DNA of 21,432 nt from a bacterium (GCA_021800745.1 JAJYYS010000009.1:1-21432), one strand, 5' to 3'; positions 1 through 9,998 are shown, counted from the first letter of the stretch. Made by a program: numbers and translations. Notes: a model not told the origin generated them from the letters alone.

Positions 1-1193
1 GCTAATCCGGGACCGGGGAACGGCTGCCTTTTTATTATTTCGTCCGGAACCCCGATATTTTTTCCTATTATGCGTACCTCGTCTTTAAATAATTCCCTTA
101 GAGGCTCTATTAATTTTAAATTTAATTTTTTAGGAAGTCCTCCTACGTTATGATGGCTCTTAATGATGCTTGAAGCTCCGAATACTTTTACCGATTCGAT
201 AACATCGGGATAAAGCGTTCCCTGAACGAGAAAATTTACCCCTTTTATTTTTTCCGCCTCTTTTTCGAATATTTTTATAAAAAGTTTTCCTATAATTTTC
301 CGTTTTCTTTCGGGGTCGGCGACTCCTTTCAATTCTTTTAAAAATAAACCTGAAGCATTTACGAGCTTAACGTTCAAGTTGAGGTTTTCCCTGTAATATT
401 TCATAACGGAATTTGCCTCTGTTTCCCTCAGTAAACCGTTATCGACGAATATGCATTTAAGCCTGTCTTTGATAGCTAAATTCGTAAGGACTGCGGCAAC
501 GGTCGAATCTACTCCGCCTGATAGGGCGCATATAGCCATTTTGCCGTTCACGGCTTCTTTTATCTCCCCGACTTTGCCCGATATAAAGTCGTCTAACTCC
601 CAGTCCCCTTTTACCTTTGCGATATCGAATAAAAAATTATTCAATATCGTCGTTCCGCAGGCGGTATGGATAACTTCGGGATGAAATTGAAGCCCGTACA
701 TTTTTTTTTCACGGCTTTCAAACGAAGCGGTATCGCAGGTTTCGGTCTGCGCCGTTACCGTAAAACTATGCGGTATTTTAACTATAATGTCGCCGTGGCT
801 CATCCAGACGCGGCTCGATTTTCCGCATCCGTTAAAAAGCTTGCTTTCTTTAATAATTTTAAGATTAGAGTGTCCGTATTCGCGGTTTTTTGCGGGCATT
901 ACTTCTCCGCCGAGAAGATGCGCCATAATCTGCATGCCGTAGCATATGCCGAGAAAAGGAACTTTCAATTTGAATATTTCTTTAGATATAACGGGGGCGT
1001 CTTTATCGTAAACCGAAGAAGGTCCTCCTGAAAGTATGATTCCGTCGGCATTAAAGTCTTTTATTTTATCAAGCGGCGAATTAAAAGGGTATATTTCGCA
1101 ATAAACCTTACTTTCCCTTATTTTTCTGGCAATAAGCTGCGTATATTGCGAGCCGAAATCTATTATCAGTATTTTGGAGCGGCTTTTTTTCAT
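1..1193 (-). CDS. guaA: GMP synthase (glutamine-hydrolysing), C-terminus cut off by the window edge
   Basis: It converts XMP to GMP in the cytoplasm, using ATP and ammonia from glutamine, and is the last step of guanine nucleotide synthesis. About 397 codons are present and the frame is open to the edge; the family is usually about 510 residues, so the dimerisation domain is mostly missing. The N-terminal class I glutamine amidotransferase shows the nucleophile in GICYGMQ (Cys near residue 84), and later MSHGD and LQFHPEV supply the rest of the site. The ATP-pyrophosphatase domain begins with the P-loop SGGVDST. The last readable residues are RQPFPGPGL, a GuaA-specific segment. The ATG at 1193 lies 4 bases after the guaB stop, with only a weak ribosome binding site, so translational coupling to guaB is likely. 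Confidence 0.96.
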   Translation of the reverse strand, partial: MKKSRSKILIIDFGSQYTQLIARKIRESKVYCEIYPFNSPLDKIKDFNADGIILSGGPSSVYDKDAPVISKEIFKLKVPFLGICYGMQIMAHLLGGEVMPAKNREYGHSNLKIIKESKLFNGCGKSSRVWMSHGDIIVKIPHSFTVTAQTETCDTASFESREKKMYGLQFHPEVIHTACGTTILNNFLFDIAKVKGDWELDDFISGKVGEIKEAVNGKMAICALSGGVDSTVAAVLTNLAIKDRLKCIFVDNGLLRETEANSVMKYYRENLNLNVKLVNASGLFLKELKGVADPERKRKIIGKLFIKIFEKEAEKIKGVNFLVQGTLYPDVIESVKVFGASSIIKSHHNVGGLPKKLNLKLIEPLRELFKDEVRIIGKNIGVPDEIIKRQPFPGPGL

Positions 1194-1197
1194 TGGA

Positions 1198-2682
<1,485 letters not shown>

Positions 2683-2695
2683 TTAGTGGTTATAT

Positions 2696-3616
2696 TTAAC
2701 TTATTAACCCTTCCAACAGTCCGCACTCCGAAACCGTAAAACCCGGAACTTCAAAAAAATCCATACTTTTTAACATTATAGCCGCCCCCGCAAGCACAAG
2801 GTCTTCCCTTCCGGCTTCTACTCCTTTAATTTTCAACCTGTCTGTAATTTTTGTATTAATAAATTTTTTGTAAATATCCGCCGCTCTTTCTTTTTTTAGA
2901 AAATATCCGTTTACCTTAAGCCTGTCGTACCCGCCCATTTTTAAATCTACCATAGCGAGGGTGGTTGCGGTTCCGGCAGTCCCTATCAGGGTCAAAGGCT
3001 CAAACGAATATCCGCCCTTAAGGATTCCGGCTTTTAACGAAGATAATTTTTTTTCTATCTCCTCCTCTAATTTCCTTAAATCTTCTTCGGAAACAGGGTC
3101 CGATTTTATAATCTCTTCCGTCAGATGAACGACGCCCATATTCAGGCTGTATTTCCATAACGGAACCCCGTTTTTAACGCATACGTATTCGGTAGAACCT
3201 CCGCCTATATCTATAGAATAAAATTCGTTTAAATTATTAAAACAGGATGAAATTCCCCTGAGGGTTATAAGCGCTTCCTTTTCCCCGCTTATAATATTGA
3301 GTTTAAGCCCGAATTCTTTAAAAAGAATATCTTTTACGTCCCGCGCGTTAGGCGCATCCCTTAGAACGCTGGTGCCGGTTATAACTACATCGCCGGGTTC
3401 GATGCCGTATTCTTTAATCTTGACAATATAAATTTTTAAAGCGTCCGTTAATCTCCGAATCGACGAACCGGTTATAATTCCTTCTTTTTTAAAGTTTTCT
3501 CCCAGCCTTATAATTTTCATATCGACGTATTCCGGACTTAAAAAATTATTGCCGGAACCGGTTACTAAGCACCTTACGGTATTAGTCCCTATATCTATCG
3601 ACGCTTTATTTGCCAA
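2696..3616 (-). CDS. Exopolyphosphatase / pppGpp phosphohydrolase family protein (Ppx/GppA)
   Basis: This ASKHA-fold phosphatase removes terminal phosphate from polyphosphate or from pppGpp; sequence alone does not separate the two. The phosphate-binding motifs are DIGTNTVR (residues 8-15), GTSVLRDAPN near 81-90, SGEKEA (110-115) and DIGGGSTE (136-143). At 306 residues it is the short form, with only the catalytic N-terminal domains and no helical or HD-like C-terminal extension as in E. coli Ppx/GppA. The start is TTG at 3616, with an AAGGGG ribosome binding site a few bases upstream; no nearby in-frame ATG fits. It is the first gene after palindromic element A and lies directly upstream of guaBA. 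Confidence 0.92.
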   Translation of the reverse strand: MANKASIDIGTNTVRCLVTGSGNNFLSPEYVDMKIIRLGENFKKEGIITGSSIRRLTDALKIYIVKIKEYGIEPGDVVITGTSVLRDAPNARDVKDILFKEFGLKLNIISGEKEALITLRGISSCFNNLNEFYSIDIGGGSTEYVCVKNGVPLWKYSLNMGVVHLTEEIIKSDPVSEEDLRKLEEEIEKKLSSLKAGILKGGYSFEPLTLIGTAGTATTLAMVDLKMGGYDRLKVNGYFLKKERAADIYKKFINTKITDRLKIKGVEAGREDLVLAGAAIMLKSMDFFEVPGFTVSECGLLEGLIS

Positions 3617-3637
3617 TTCTACCCCTTTTACGATTTA

Positions 3638-3798
3638 CCTTAATCCTGCAATAGAAAATATTTAAATGTATTTTACGTAAATTCTGGATTCCCGCTTTTG
3701 CGGGAATGACACCTGTTGGGTTAAAGTCTAAATCCATGTATTGTCATTCCCGCAAAAGCGGGAATCCAGAAAATTAAAATCCTATTGCAGGATTAAGG
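3638..3798. repeat. Palindromic MITE-like element A between the carbonic anhydrase and ppx genes
   Basis: The ends are 17-base perfect inverted repeats (3638-3654 and 3782-3798, CCTTAATCCTGCAATAG and its complement). Inside is a second perfect inverted repeat of 29 bases (3682-3710 and 3743-3771). Each inner arm contains its own palindrome, ATTCCC-GCTTTTGC-GGGAAT (3688-3707, and its mirror at 3746-3765). The centre (3711-3742) is unique. Spacers between outer and inner repeats are unequal: 27 bases on the left and 10 on the right. There is no coding capacity. The right end stops 2 bases short of the carbonic anhydrase stop codon. The inner palindrome fits the ATTCCC-N8-GGGAAT pattern of the neisserial dRS3 repeat family. 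Neither strand has the T-run expected of a normal intrinsic terminator. Confidence 0.88.
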
Positions 3799-3800
3799 AT

Positions 3801-4313
3801 TTATTCGCCCCTGTATTTTTTCACGTATTTCATATAATTACCCGCCGATTCCCTGATGGATTCTATTTCTTTTACGTTTAGGCTCTTTTTTATAACGCCC
3901 GGAATACCTGCGACTAAAGAACCGTCAGGGATAACCGCATCTTCCTTGACTAAAGCCCCAGCCGCTATAATACAGTTTTTACCGACCCGCGCTCCCGTCA
4001 AAACGATGGCTCCGATGCCGATAAGGCAGTTATCGCCTATTTCGCATCCGTGAAGATTAACGCTGTGCCCTATAGTAACGCCGTTTCCGATTATAAGCGG
4101 TCCGGTATCGTGCTGAACGTGAAGAACGCTGTTATCCTGAACGTTGGTATTAATTCCTATCCTTATATAATTGACGTCTCCTCTTACCACCGAGCCGAAC
4201 CATATGCTCGAACCTTTCCCTATCTCCACGTCTCCGACGATAACCGTATTTTCGCAAAGATATACGGTTTCGTCAATCTTTGGATATTTTCCCAGATAAG
4301 ATTTTATTATCAT
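3801..4313 (-). CDS. Gamma-class carbonic anhydrase-like protein (YrdA/PaaY/CamH family)
   Basis: This 170-residue left-handed beta-helix protein has hexapeptide repeats (for example IGDNCLIGIGAIVLTGARVGK). The family is a trimer with metal sites at subunit interfaces. The fingerprint is present: SSIWFGSVVRGD (Arg44), DNSVLHVQHD (His65 and His68) and IGHSVNLHGC (His83 and His88). Three of these histidines are the expected metal ligands. The long acidic loop of the archaeal Cam prototype, which carries its proton shuttle, is absent as in YrdA-type proteins, so carbonic anhydrase activity is possible but unproven. The ATG at 4313 matches the family start; a GGGAGGG motif lies unusually far away (about 14 bases). 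The gene stands alone between repeat element B upstream and element A downstream. Confidence 0.88.
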   Translation of the reverse strand: MIIKSYLGKYPKIDETVYLCENTVIVGDVEIGKGSSIWFGSVVRGDVNYIRIGINTNVQDNSVLHVQHDTGPLIIGNGVTIGHSVNLHGCEIGDNCLIGIGAIVLTGARVGKNCIIAAGALVKEDAVIPDGSLVAGIPGVIKKSLNVKEIESIRESAGNYMKYVKKYRGE

Positions 4314-4357
4314 AAGCCGATGTAAACCCTCCCTGTTTTTTGGTTTGCTTAAAATAT

Positions 4358-4386
4358 ATTATATAACAATTAGGATAAAATATACC
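4358..4386 (-). promoter_or_regulatory. Weak promoter candidate for the carbonic anhydrase-like gene
   Basis: A perfect TATAAT lies at 4363-4358 on the minus strand, 45 bases before the start codon. At 17-base spacing the -35 position (4386-4381) reads GGTATA, a poor match that falls in the terminal repeat of element B. The region is very AT-rich, so a chance TATAAT is plausible. It is listed because element B would separate this gene from dxr and a local promoter would then be needed. Confidence 0.25.
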
Positions 4387-4523
4387 ACTGCGCCCTAATC
4401 CCGATTTAGAAATTTTTATATATGAATTACTTAATAATGTCATTGCGAGCGTAGCGAAGCAATGACGGAATATTAGAATTTATTAAATATTTTCTAAATC
4501 GGGATTTGGGCTGCGGTATATTT
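4378..4523. repeat. Palindromic MITE-like element B between dxr and the carbonic anhydrase gene
   Basis: Imperfect terminal inverted repeats of about 31-33 bases lie at 4380-4412 and 4491-4521. They share ATATACC at the outer end and AATCCCGATTTAGAAA at the inner end, with a 2-base indel and a few mismatches between. The centre holds a separate palindrome, GTCATTGC-12 bases-GCAATGAC (4439-4466). The remaining sequence is AT-rich and non-coding. No transposase is present, so it would be non-autonomous. The ends are AATATACC/GGTATATT, and no clear longer target duplication can be read. The element begins about 27 bases after the dxr stop codon. It shares no sequence with element A. Confidence 0.85.
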
Positions 4524-4549
4524 AATAATATACACCGGCAATTTTGGGC

Positions 4550-5704
4550 TCAACTAAACAATTTAGAAAGCGATTCCGCCTGCCTCTTTGCCTCCAGAAC
4601 ATCTTCGATAGTTTTTAATTTGAACGGCTTATGTTTAAGCATAACCGCTTCCACGTTACGGGCTATTTTATTAAAAGATATTTTTTTATTTAAAAACGAA
4701 TTTACAAAAAATTCGTTTGCCTCGCAAAAAACGGCGGGCATACTTTTTCCGGCCTTCAAAGCATATCTTGCAAGGTTTAAAAACGGAAATTTTTCGTTAT
4801 CCGGCGCGAAAAATTCCAGATTTCCTATTTCCGCAAGTTTAACGGGCTTCATAAGTCCGTTAAACCGGCGCGGATAAGACAGGGCGTAGCCTATTGGTCC
4901 TTTCATATCCGCTTCGCCCATCTGCGCGATAACGGAGCCGTCTTTAAATTCTACCATTGAATGAATTACCGCCTGAGGATGTATTAAAACATCGACCTTT
5001 TTTTCATCGATATTAAATAAAAAACAGGCTTCTATTATTTCAAGTCCTTTATTTGCAAGGGTAGATGAATCTATAGTTATCTTTTTCCCCATTTTCCATT
5101 TTGGATGATTCAATGCCATATCCACGGTAATTCTTTTAAAATCGGCTTTCTCCATATTATAAAACGGACCGCCGGAAGCCGTGAGGATTAATTTATTTAC
5201 GTCCGATTTTACGCCGCATCTTAAACACTGGAATAAAGCCGAATGTTCCGAATCTACCGGAATTATTTTGGATTTTGAAGACTTCGCGGCGGCGTTAAGA
5301 ATATCTCCCGCCATTACCATAGATTCCTTATTTGCAAGAGCTAAATCTTTCCCTGCGGCAAGACTCCGGTAAGAAAGCATAAGACCCGAAGAACCGCTTA
5401 TAGCGTTTAAAACTATATCGAAAGCATCGTCTAAAACGGCCTCATGCAGACCTTCTTCGCCGAAAGCAAATTTCGTTTTAATACTTCTAAAGTTTTTTAG
5501 CGCGGTTTTCGCTTTATTTGATTCGGCTCTCGAAGGAAGAATGCAGTATAAAGGGTTGAGCCGTATAATCTGCTCCTTAAGTTCCGCAGTAAAATGGCCT
5601 GCGGCTATACCTTTTACGGCAAGACTGTCCGGATACGCAAGCGCCACCTCTAAAGCATTTTTGCCTATAGACCCCGTAGAACCCGCAAGAAATATATTAC
5701 GCAT
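4550..5704 (-). CDS. dxr: 1-deoxy-D-xylulose 5-phosphate reductoisomerase
   Basis: It converts DXP to 2-C-methyl-D-erythritol 4-phosphate with NADPH, the first committed step of the MEP isoprenoid pathway. The 384 residues are full length. The NADPH-binding GSTGSIG is at 8-14, followed by LANKESMV (123-130). The metal ligands are in PVDSEHSA (Asp151, Glu153) and near Glu222. The substrate loop is ASGGPF (176-181), and HPKWKMGKKITIDSSTLANK (200-219) is diagnostic. The ATG at 5704 follows the cdsA stop by 5 bases with little ribosome binding site, implying coupling. It supplies the precursors used by UppS encoded just upstream. It is last in the S2 block; the rseP-type protease gene that often follows dxr in proteobacteria is absent, replaced by element B. 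Confidence 0.97.
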   Translation of the reverse strand: MRNIFLAGSTGSIGKNALEVALAYPDSLAVKGIAAGHFTAELKEQIIRLNPLYCILPSRAESNKAKTALKNFRSIKTKFAFGEEGLHEAVLDDAFDIVLNAISGSSGLMLSYRSLAAGKDLALANKESMVMAGDILNAAAKSSKSKIIPVDSEHSALFQCLRCGVKSDVNKLILTASGGPFYNMEKADFKRITVDMALNHPKWKMGKKITIDSSTLANKGLEIIEACFLFNIDEKKVDVLIHPQAVIHSMVEFKDGSVIAQMGEADMKGPIGYALSYPRRFNGLMKPVKLAEIGNLEFFAPDNEKFPFLNLARYALKAGKSMPAVFCEANEFFVNSFLNKKISFNKIARNVEAVMLKHKPFKLKTIEDVLEAKRQAESLSKLFS

Positions 5705-5709
5705 ATTGA

Positions 5710-6525
5710 TTAATACTTTAAATAATAGACTGCGATATAATAAAAAAAAGGTGCTGCGAGTATAAGGCTGTCTATCCTGTCGAGGATACCGCCGTGACCG
5801 GGAATCAGATGTCCCGAATCCTTTTTTTCCCCCATTCTTTTGATTAACGATTCGGTTAAATCCCCGAACATTCCGGCAATAACGGTTACGGACGACAGAA
5901 CAATAAAGGAAACAAGGGCAAATCTTTTATAATCCCCTATGAACGCCCTGAAAACGAGGGCGACGATGACCGCCGATAAAAGGCCTATTAATGCGCCTTC
6001 CACGGTTTTCTTGGGACTGAGCGGGGAAATCAGTTTATGCCTGCCGAAATGCCTTCCGCCGTAATATGCAAAAATATCGGATGCCCATACGAGTATAAAT
6101 AATAATAAAAGCAGTAGTTTTCCGCCGGAAAGTTCAAAAATTTTCATAAGGAAAGATATAAGGAAACCTGCATAAAATATGGAAAATATGTCTATCAACA
6201 TACTTTTGCCGGAATCCGTTTTAAAAGAAAGCACATTTTTGAAAAAAATCAAAAAACCCGATAAAAAAAAGATAAATATAAAAGCGCCGGGTTTTAAAAA
6301 CGCAAATGAAAAGGCTGTTAATATCGCAAGGATTTCCGGCAGTATAAAATATTTATATCCTGTTAAGTCGAAGATACCGTATATTTCATAAACGGAGAGC
6401 GCGGTCAGAACGGCGGATACCAAAAAAAATTCGCGTATATCGAGCAGAAAAATAGATAAAATTATTACTATTCCGAATATAATGCCGAATATAAATCTTT
6501 TAAGGTCAAACTTAGGTTTTTCCAA
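5710..6525 (-). CDS. cdsA: Phosphatidate cytidylyltransferase (CDP-diglyceride synthase)
   Basis: This integral membrane enzyme makes CDP-diacylglycerol from CTP and phosphatidic acid, the branch point to membrane phospholipids. The 271 residues form a series of hydrophobic segments from about residue 11 onward. The C-terminal CdsA signature is intact at about 226-252: S-x2-KR-x4-KD, then PGHGG-x2-DR-x-D, with the acidic residues that bind metal and substrate. The start is TTG at 6525, because an in-frame TAA lies just upstream; an AAGGG ribosome binding site is about 9 bases away. The start overlaps the end of uppS by 14 bases, and dxr begins 5 bases after the stop. Confidence 0.96.
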   Translation of the reverse strand: MEKPKFDLKRFIFGIIFGIVIILSIFLLDIREFFLVSAVLTALSVYEIYGIFDLTGYKYFILPEILAILTAFSFAFLKPGAFIFIFFLSGFLIFFKNVLSFKTDSGKSMLIDIFSIFYAGFLISFLMKIFELSGGKLLLLLLFILVWASDIFAYYGGRHFGRHKLISPLSPKKTVEGALIGLLSAVIVALVFRAFIGDYKRFALVSFIVLSSVTVIAGMFGDLTESLIKRMGEKKDSGHLIPGHGGILDRIDSLILAAPFFYYIAVYYLKY

Positions 6526-7219
6526 ATTTTCTTACCCTTTTTTCATAATTTTTTAGTGCAGCGGTTAAATTTTTCTTTCTGAAATCCGGCCATAACGTTT
6601 TCGTAAAATATAGTTCGGTATAGGCGGCTTGATAAAGCATAAAATTGGAAAGCCTATGCTCTCCGCTTGTTCTTATAAGAAAGTCGGGGTCCGGGATACC
6701 GGCCGTGTAAAGATACGACGAAAAGAGTTCGTCGCCGATATCTTCAATCTTAATTCTGCCTTCCTTAAAATCTTCGGCAATTTTGGAAACGGCGTTTAAT
6801 ATTTCTTCTTTAGAACCGTAACTTAACGCAAGCGTCAAGTTTAATCCGTTTAAGTCTTTTGTTATTTTTACCGCTTTTAATAGAGTAGATTTTGATTGCT
6901 CGGGAATCCTGCCTATATTGCCTATAAAATTAAGCCTGATTTTATTTTTTATAAGATAAGGAAGTTCGATATTGATATATTCGTCGAGAAGCCGCATTAA
7001 AGAATCGACTTCGTCAGCTGGTCTCTGCCAGTTTTCCGAAGAAAAGGCGTAAACCGTAAGATATTTAATTTTATGCTCTATTGCGCCTTTGATAACGGAT
7101 TTTAAAGATTTTATCCCTTCTATATGTCCGTATATCCTATCCAGATTCCTTTTCTTTGCCCATCTGCCGTTTCCGTCCATAATAACGGCTAGATGGTTGG
7201 GGATATTTTTAGAGGTCAT
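6512..7219 (-). CDS. uppS: Undecaprenyl diphosphate synthase (cis-prenyltransferase)
   Basis: It condenses isopentenyl diphosphate onto farnesyl diphosphate to give the C55 lipid carrier for peptidoglycan and other envelope polymers. The 235 residues carry the cis-prenyltransferase motifs: MDGNGRWA (catalytic Asp15), YGHIEGIKSLK, YAFSSENW, and the C-terminal IRTSGEHRLSNF followed by ELYF. The usual TGGE is TSGE here, a common variant. The ATG at 7219 shares four bases with the frr stop (ATGA), and the 3' end overlaps cdsA by 14 bases, so frr, uppS and cdsA are almost certainly translated from one message. Confidence 0.97.
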   Translation of the reverse strand: MTSKNIPNHLAVIMDGNGRWAKKRNLDRIYGHIEGIKSLKSVIKGAIEHKIKYLTVYAFSSENWQRPADEVDSLMRLLDEYINIELPYLIKNKIRLNFIGNIGRIPEQSKSTLLKAVKITKDLNGLNLTLALSYGSKEEILNAVSKIAEDFKEGRIKIEDIGDELFSSYLYTAGIPDPDFLIRTSGEHRLSNFMLYQAAYTELYFTKTLWPDFRKKNLTAALKNYEKRVRKFGKT

Positions 7220-7776
7220 ACTTCCGATATTTCTTTTTCTTTATGCTTTGTTATTTCGTCGATTTCCTTAACAAAACCGTCGGTTAATTCCTGAATTTTT
7301 TTTTGGATTTTAAAGGATATGTCCTCCGATATTTCTTTGGATTTTTCCGAAGATTTTATCTTTTCGTTTGCCAGCCGCCTGAAATTCCTAACCTCCTGCT
7401 TAATGGACTCAGACAATTTGCTTACCTGCTTTATTATCTCCTTGCGCCTTTCCTGGGTCAAAGCCGGTATGACGATGCTTATGCTCTTGCCGTCGTTGGA
7501 AGGATTTAAAGACGGGTCGTATTTTTGTATGGCTTTTTCTATAGCCGGAAGAGAGCCTGAATCCCATGGATTTATCATTATGGTTCTGCTGTCCGGTACG
7601 GAAATTGAAGCAAGCCTGATTATTGGAGAAACGGAACCGTAATATTCGACGCTGATAGCGTCTATTAGTCCGGTAGATGCCCTTCCGGTCCTTATCCTCG
7701 CCAGTTCGCTTTTATATGATGAAACCGCATGAGACATTTTTATTTTTGTCTCGTTAATAAATTCCGATTCATTCAT
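7216..7776 (-). CDS. frr: Ribosome recycling factor
   Basis: It splits post-termination ribosomes together with EF-G and IF3. The 186 residues match the usual length of about 185. The three-helix bundle regions are readable: ELARIRTGRAST near residues 24-35, the central beta domain with VEYYG and INPWD, and the C-terminal helix with QERRKEIIKQVSK and RNFRRLANEKIK. The ATG at 7776 has a strong GAGGGG ribosome binding site 8 bases upstream. It follows pyrH by 20 bases and overlaps uppS by 4 bases, the conserved bacterial order. Confidence 0.98.
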   Translation of the reverse strand: MNESEFINETKIKMSHAVSSYKSELARIRTGRASTGLIDAISVEYYGSVSPIIRLASISVPDSRTIMINPWDSGSLPAIEKAIQKYDPSLNPSNDGKSISIVIPALTQERRKEIIKQVSKLSESIKQEVRNFRRLANEKIKSSEKSKEISEDISFKIQKKIQELTDGFVKEIDEITKHKEKEISEV

Positions 7777-7796
7777 AACGTCCGCCCCTCAAAAAA

Positions 7797-8522
7797 TTAA
7801 GAATTAGTGATTACCGTGCCTATGGGTTCGCCCTTAACGACTTTTAGCAGATTACCCGGAACCAACAGATTAAAAACGACTATAGGCAGACTGTTATCCA
7901 TACATAAAGATATGGAAGTGGAATCCATAACTTTTAAATTTTTATTCAAAACATCGATATAAGTGAGTCTTTCAAATTTTACGGCCTCTGCGTTGACAAA
8001 CGGGTCGTCGCTGAAAACACCTTCGATTCTCGTAGCCTTAAGGATTACGTCGGCATGAATTTCCATGGCTCTGAGAGATGCGGCGGTATCGGTAGTAAAG
8101 TATGGATTTCCCGTTCCTGCGGCAAATATAACCACTCTTTTTTTTTCTAAATGCCGCAATGCCCTGCGCCTTATATAAGGTTCGGCAACCTGCTGCATAG
8201 CTATGGCGGTCTGAACTCTCGATATAACCCCGTTATCCTCTAAGCTTGCCTGCAGGGCAAGGGCGTTTATGACGGTGGCAAGCATACCCATATAATCGCC
8301 CTGAGAGCGTTCTATTCCAAGCCCCTTCGACGACTTGCCGAATCCCCTGAATATATTGCCTCCGCCTATAACGACCGCAACTTCGACTCCGGCATCCGTA
8401 ACGGATTTTATTTCACGGGACACGAAATTTATTACGGACGGGTCTATACCGCATTTGCTTTCGCCGGCTAAAGCTTCTCCGCTGACCTTAAGGAGTATTC
8501 TTTTGTAATTGAGTCCCTGCAT
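7797..8522 (-). CDS. pyrH: Uridylate kinase (UMP kinase)
   Basis: This hexameric amino-acid-kinase-fold enzyme phosphorylates UMP to UDP, is allosterically regulated in bacteria, and feeds UTP/CTP synthesis including the CTP used by CdsA. The 241 residues include the N-terminal [12 protein letters not shown], the glycine loop [10 protein letters not shown] (51-60), and the UMP and nucleotide segment [13 protein letters not shown] (136-148). [13 protein letters not shown] follows, where SDDP replaces the more usual DADP or DKDP. The ATG at 8522 overlaps the tsf stop by one base (TAATG), with a GGGAGA ribosome binding site inside the end of tsf. Confidence 0.97.
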   Translation of the reverse strand: MQGLNYKRILLKVSGEALAGESKCGIDPSVINFVSREIKSVTDAGVEVAVVIGGGNIFRGFGKSSKGLGIERSQGDYMGMLATVINALALQASLEDNGVISRVQTAIAMQQVAEPYIRRRALRHLEKKRVVIFAAGTGNPYFTTDTAASLRAMEIHADVILKATRIEGVFSDDPFVNAEAVKFERLTYIDVLNKNLKVMDSTSISLCMDNSLPIVVFNLLVPGNLLKVVKGEPIGTVITNS

Positions 8523-9127
8523 TATTCTCCCAACTGGTATCTTGCAAATCTTTTCAAGACTATATTTTCTCCTAATTTTGCCACTTCGTTGTCGATTATA
8601 GCCGAAATGTTTTTCGACGGGTCTTTTATAAACGCCTGTTCAAGCAGGCAGACATCCTGATAATATTTTTCGAGTTTGCCTTCGATTATTTTTTCCTTAA
8701 CGGCATTCGGTTTATCCATGGCCGCAAGCTGTTCTTTATAAATTTCTTTTTCCTTGGCTATGATTTCCGGCTGAACGGCCTCTCTTTTAATATAAAGAGG
8801 GTTCGATGCGGCTATATGCATAGCTACATTTTTTGCGAGTTCTTGAAATTCGGCGGTTCTGGCGACAAAATCCGTTTCGCAGTTGATTTCCAGAAGGACG
8901 CCTATCCTTCCGCCCGCGTGGATATATGAATAAATCAAACCTTCCTTGGCTTCCCTGTTTGCCTTCTTCTGCGCTTTGGCAAGCCCTTTTTTTCTAAGCG
9001 CTTCGACGGCTTTTTCCAAGTCCCCGCCCGTTTCTACAAGGACGTTTTTGCAATCTACAAAACCGGCCCCTGTAATCGAACGCAAATTTTTAACGAGTTC
9101 CGCGCTTATATTCTGTGTTTTTTCCAA
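8522..9127 (-). CDS. tsf: Translation elongation factor Ts
   Basis: It is the nucleotide exchange factor for EF-Tu. At 201 residues it is the short form found in many non-gammaproteobacteria; the E. coli protein is about 280. The N-terminal UBA-like domain is at about residues 5-45, with [14 protein letters not shown]. The EF-Tu contact motif TDFVAR is at 85-90, and the C-terminal part holds the coiled-coil-like segment rich in Glu and Lys. The start is TTG at 9127, with a GGGAG ribosome binding site 8-9 bases upstream and no closer ATG in frame. It lies 36 bases after rpsB and overlaps pyrH by one base. Confidence 0.96.
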   Translation of the reverse strand: MEKTQNISAELVKNLRSITGAGFVDCKNVLVETGGDLEKAVEALRKKGLAKAQKKANREAKEGLIYSYIHAGGRIGVLLEINCETDFVARTAEFQELAKNVAMHIAASNPLYIKREAVQPEIIAKEKEIYKEQLAAMDKPNAVKEKIIEGKLEKYYQDVCLLEQAFIKDPSKNISAIIDNEVAKLGENIVLKRFARYQLGE

Positions 9128-9163
9128 TTTGTTTTCTCCCTTCTATATTATTTTTAGAAATTT

Positions 9164-9985
9164 TTATATAGAAATATCCGCTTCCTCGCCGGCGGCCGGT
9201 AATTCTCCAACCGCGGCTTCCCCTGCGGCGGCAAAAGTTTCTTCGGTGATAACTCCTTCGGGAACTGCCTGCGCCTTGCCTTTACCGGTCTTTTCTTCGT
9301 AAATCTTTTTTCCTTCTATAATGGCATCCGCCATCGTGCTTAAAATTAATTTTATTGCCCTTATGGCGTCGTCGTTGCCGGGTATCAGCCAGTCCACGAA
9401 ATTCGGGTCGGCATTTGTATCGGCAACTCCTATTATGGGAATTTCAAGCCTTTTCGCTTCTTTTGCGGCGATAATTTCATGATGGACATCGACTATGAAG
9501 ACTGCATCGGGTATCTTGTGCATATCTCTTACGCCGTTAAGAACTTTCTGGTGTTTAACTATCTCTTTTTCCATTCTTGCCATTTCTTTTTTGGTAAATC
9601 TGGAAAATTCTTCCGACTCTTTAAGCGCCTCCAATTCTTTCAATCTTTTAATCGAAAGTTTAATGGTGGCAAAATTAGTAATCATCCCTCCGAGCCATCT
9701 TTCGTTCACGTAGGGCATGCCGCATCTTTTCGCTTCTTCAACCACGATAGGATTGGCCTGCTTTTTTGTGCCTACAATAAGAATAACCTTGCCTTCCTTG
9801 GCCATCTCGAACAGCTTATCGTAAGCCGCCGCGATATAAGGAAGAGCTTTTTGAAGGTCGATTATATGGACCCCGTTTCTTGCCCCGTATATATAGGGTT
9901 TCATCTTGGGATTCCATCTTTTGGTCTGATGTCCGAAATGGACGCCTGCTTCCAGCAACTGCTTAATTGTAACGTTAAACGGCAT
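9164..9985 (-). CDS. rpsB: Small ribosomal subunit protein uS2
   Basis: S2 is a late-assembling 30S protein. The 273 residues begin MPFNVTIKQLLEAGVHFGHQ, the usual S2 N-terminus. Other S2 segments are KPYIYGARNGVHIIDL, NERWLGGMITNF and IVDVHHE, then ANDED-like AIRAIKLILSTMADAI. The start is fixed at ATG 9985 by a perfect GGAGG at 9995-9991, five bases away. A longer frame reaching back to TTG 10024 adds 13 residues but would bury the leader hairpin and has no support. After about residue 240 the tail is alanine- and glutamate-rich, a variable region in this family. It is the first gene of the S2-EF-Ts-PyrH-RRF-UppS-CdsA-Dxr block. Confidence 0.97.
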   Translation of the reverse strand: MPFNVTIKQLLEAGVHFGHQTKRWNPKMKPYIYGARNGVHIIDLQKALPYIAAAYDKLFEMAKEGKVILIVGTKKQANPIVVEEAKRCGMPYVNERWLGGMITNFATIKLSIKRLKELEALKESEEFSRFTKKEMARMEKEIVKHQKVLNGVRDMHKIPDAVFIVDVHHEIIAAKEAKRLEIPIIGVADTNADPNFVDWLIPGNDDAIRAIKLILSTMADAIIEGKKIYEEKTGKGKAQAVPEGVITEETFAAAGEAAVGELPAAGEEADISI

Positions 9986-9990
9986 TTTAG

Positions 9991-9998
9991 CCTCCTTT
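9991..9998 (-). promoter_or_regulatory. Strong ribosome binding site of rpsB
   Basis: The minus strand reads AAAGGAGG, with GGAGG five bases before ATG 9985. It settles the rpsB start against the longer in-frame reading. Confidence 0.85.

Noticed and set aside
3682..3771. Intrinsic terminator in element A
   Set aside because: The stems are strong but neither strand has a T-run directly after a stem, so normal rho-independent termination is not supported.
3638..4523. Elements A and B as the two ends of one composite transposon carrying the carbonic anhydrase gene
   Set aside because: The two elements have unrelated terminal sequences and no transposase lies between them.
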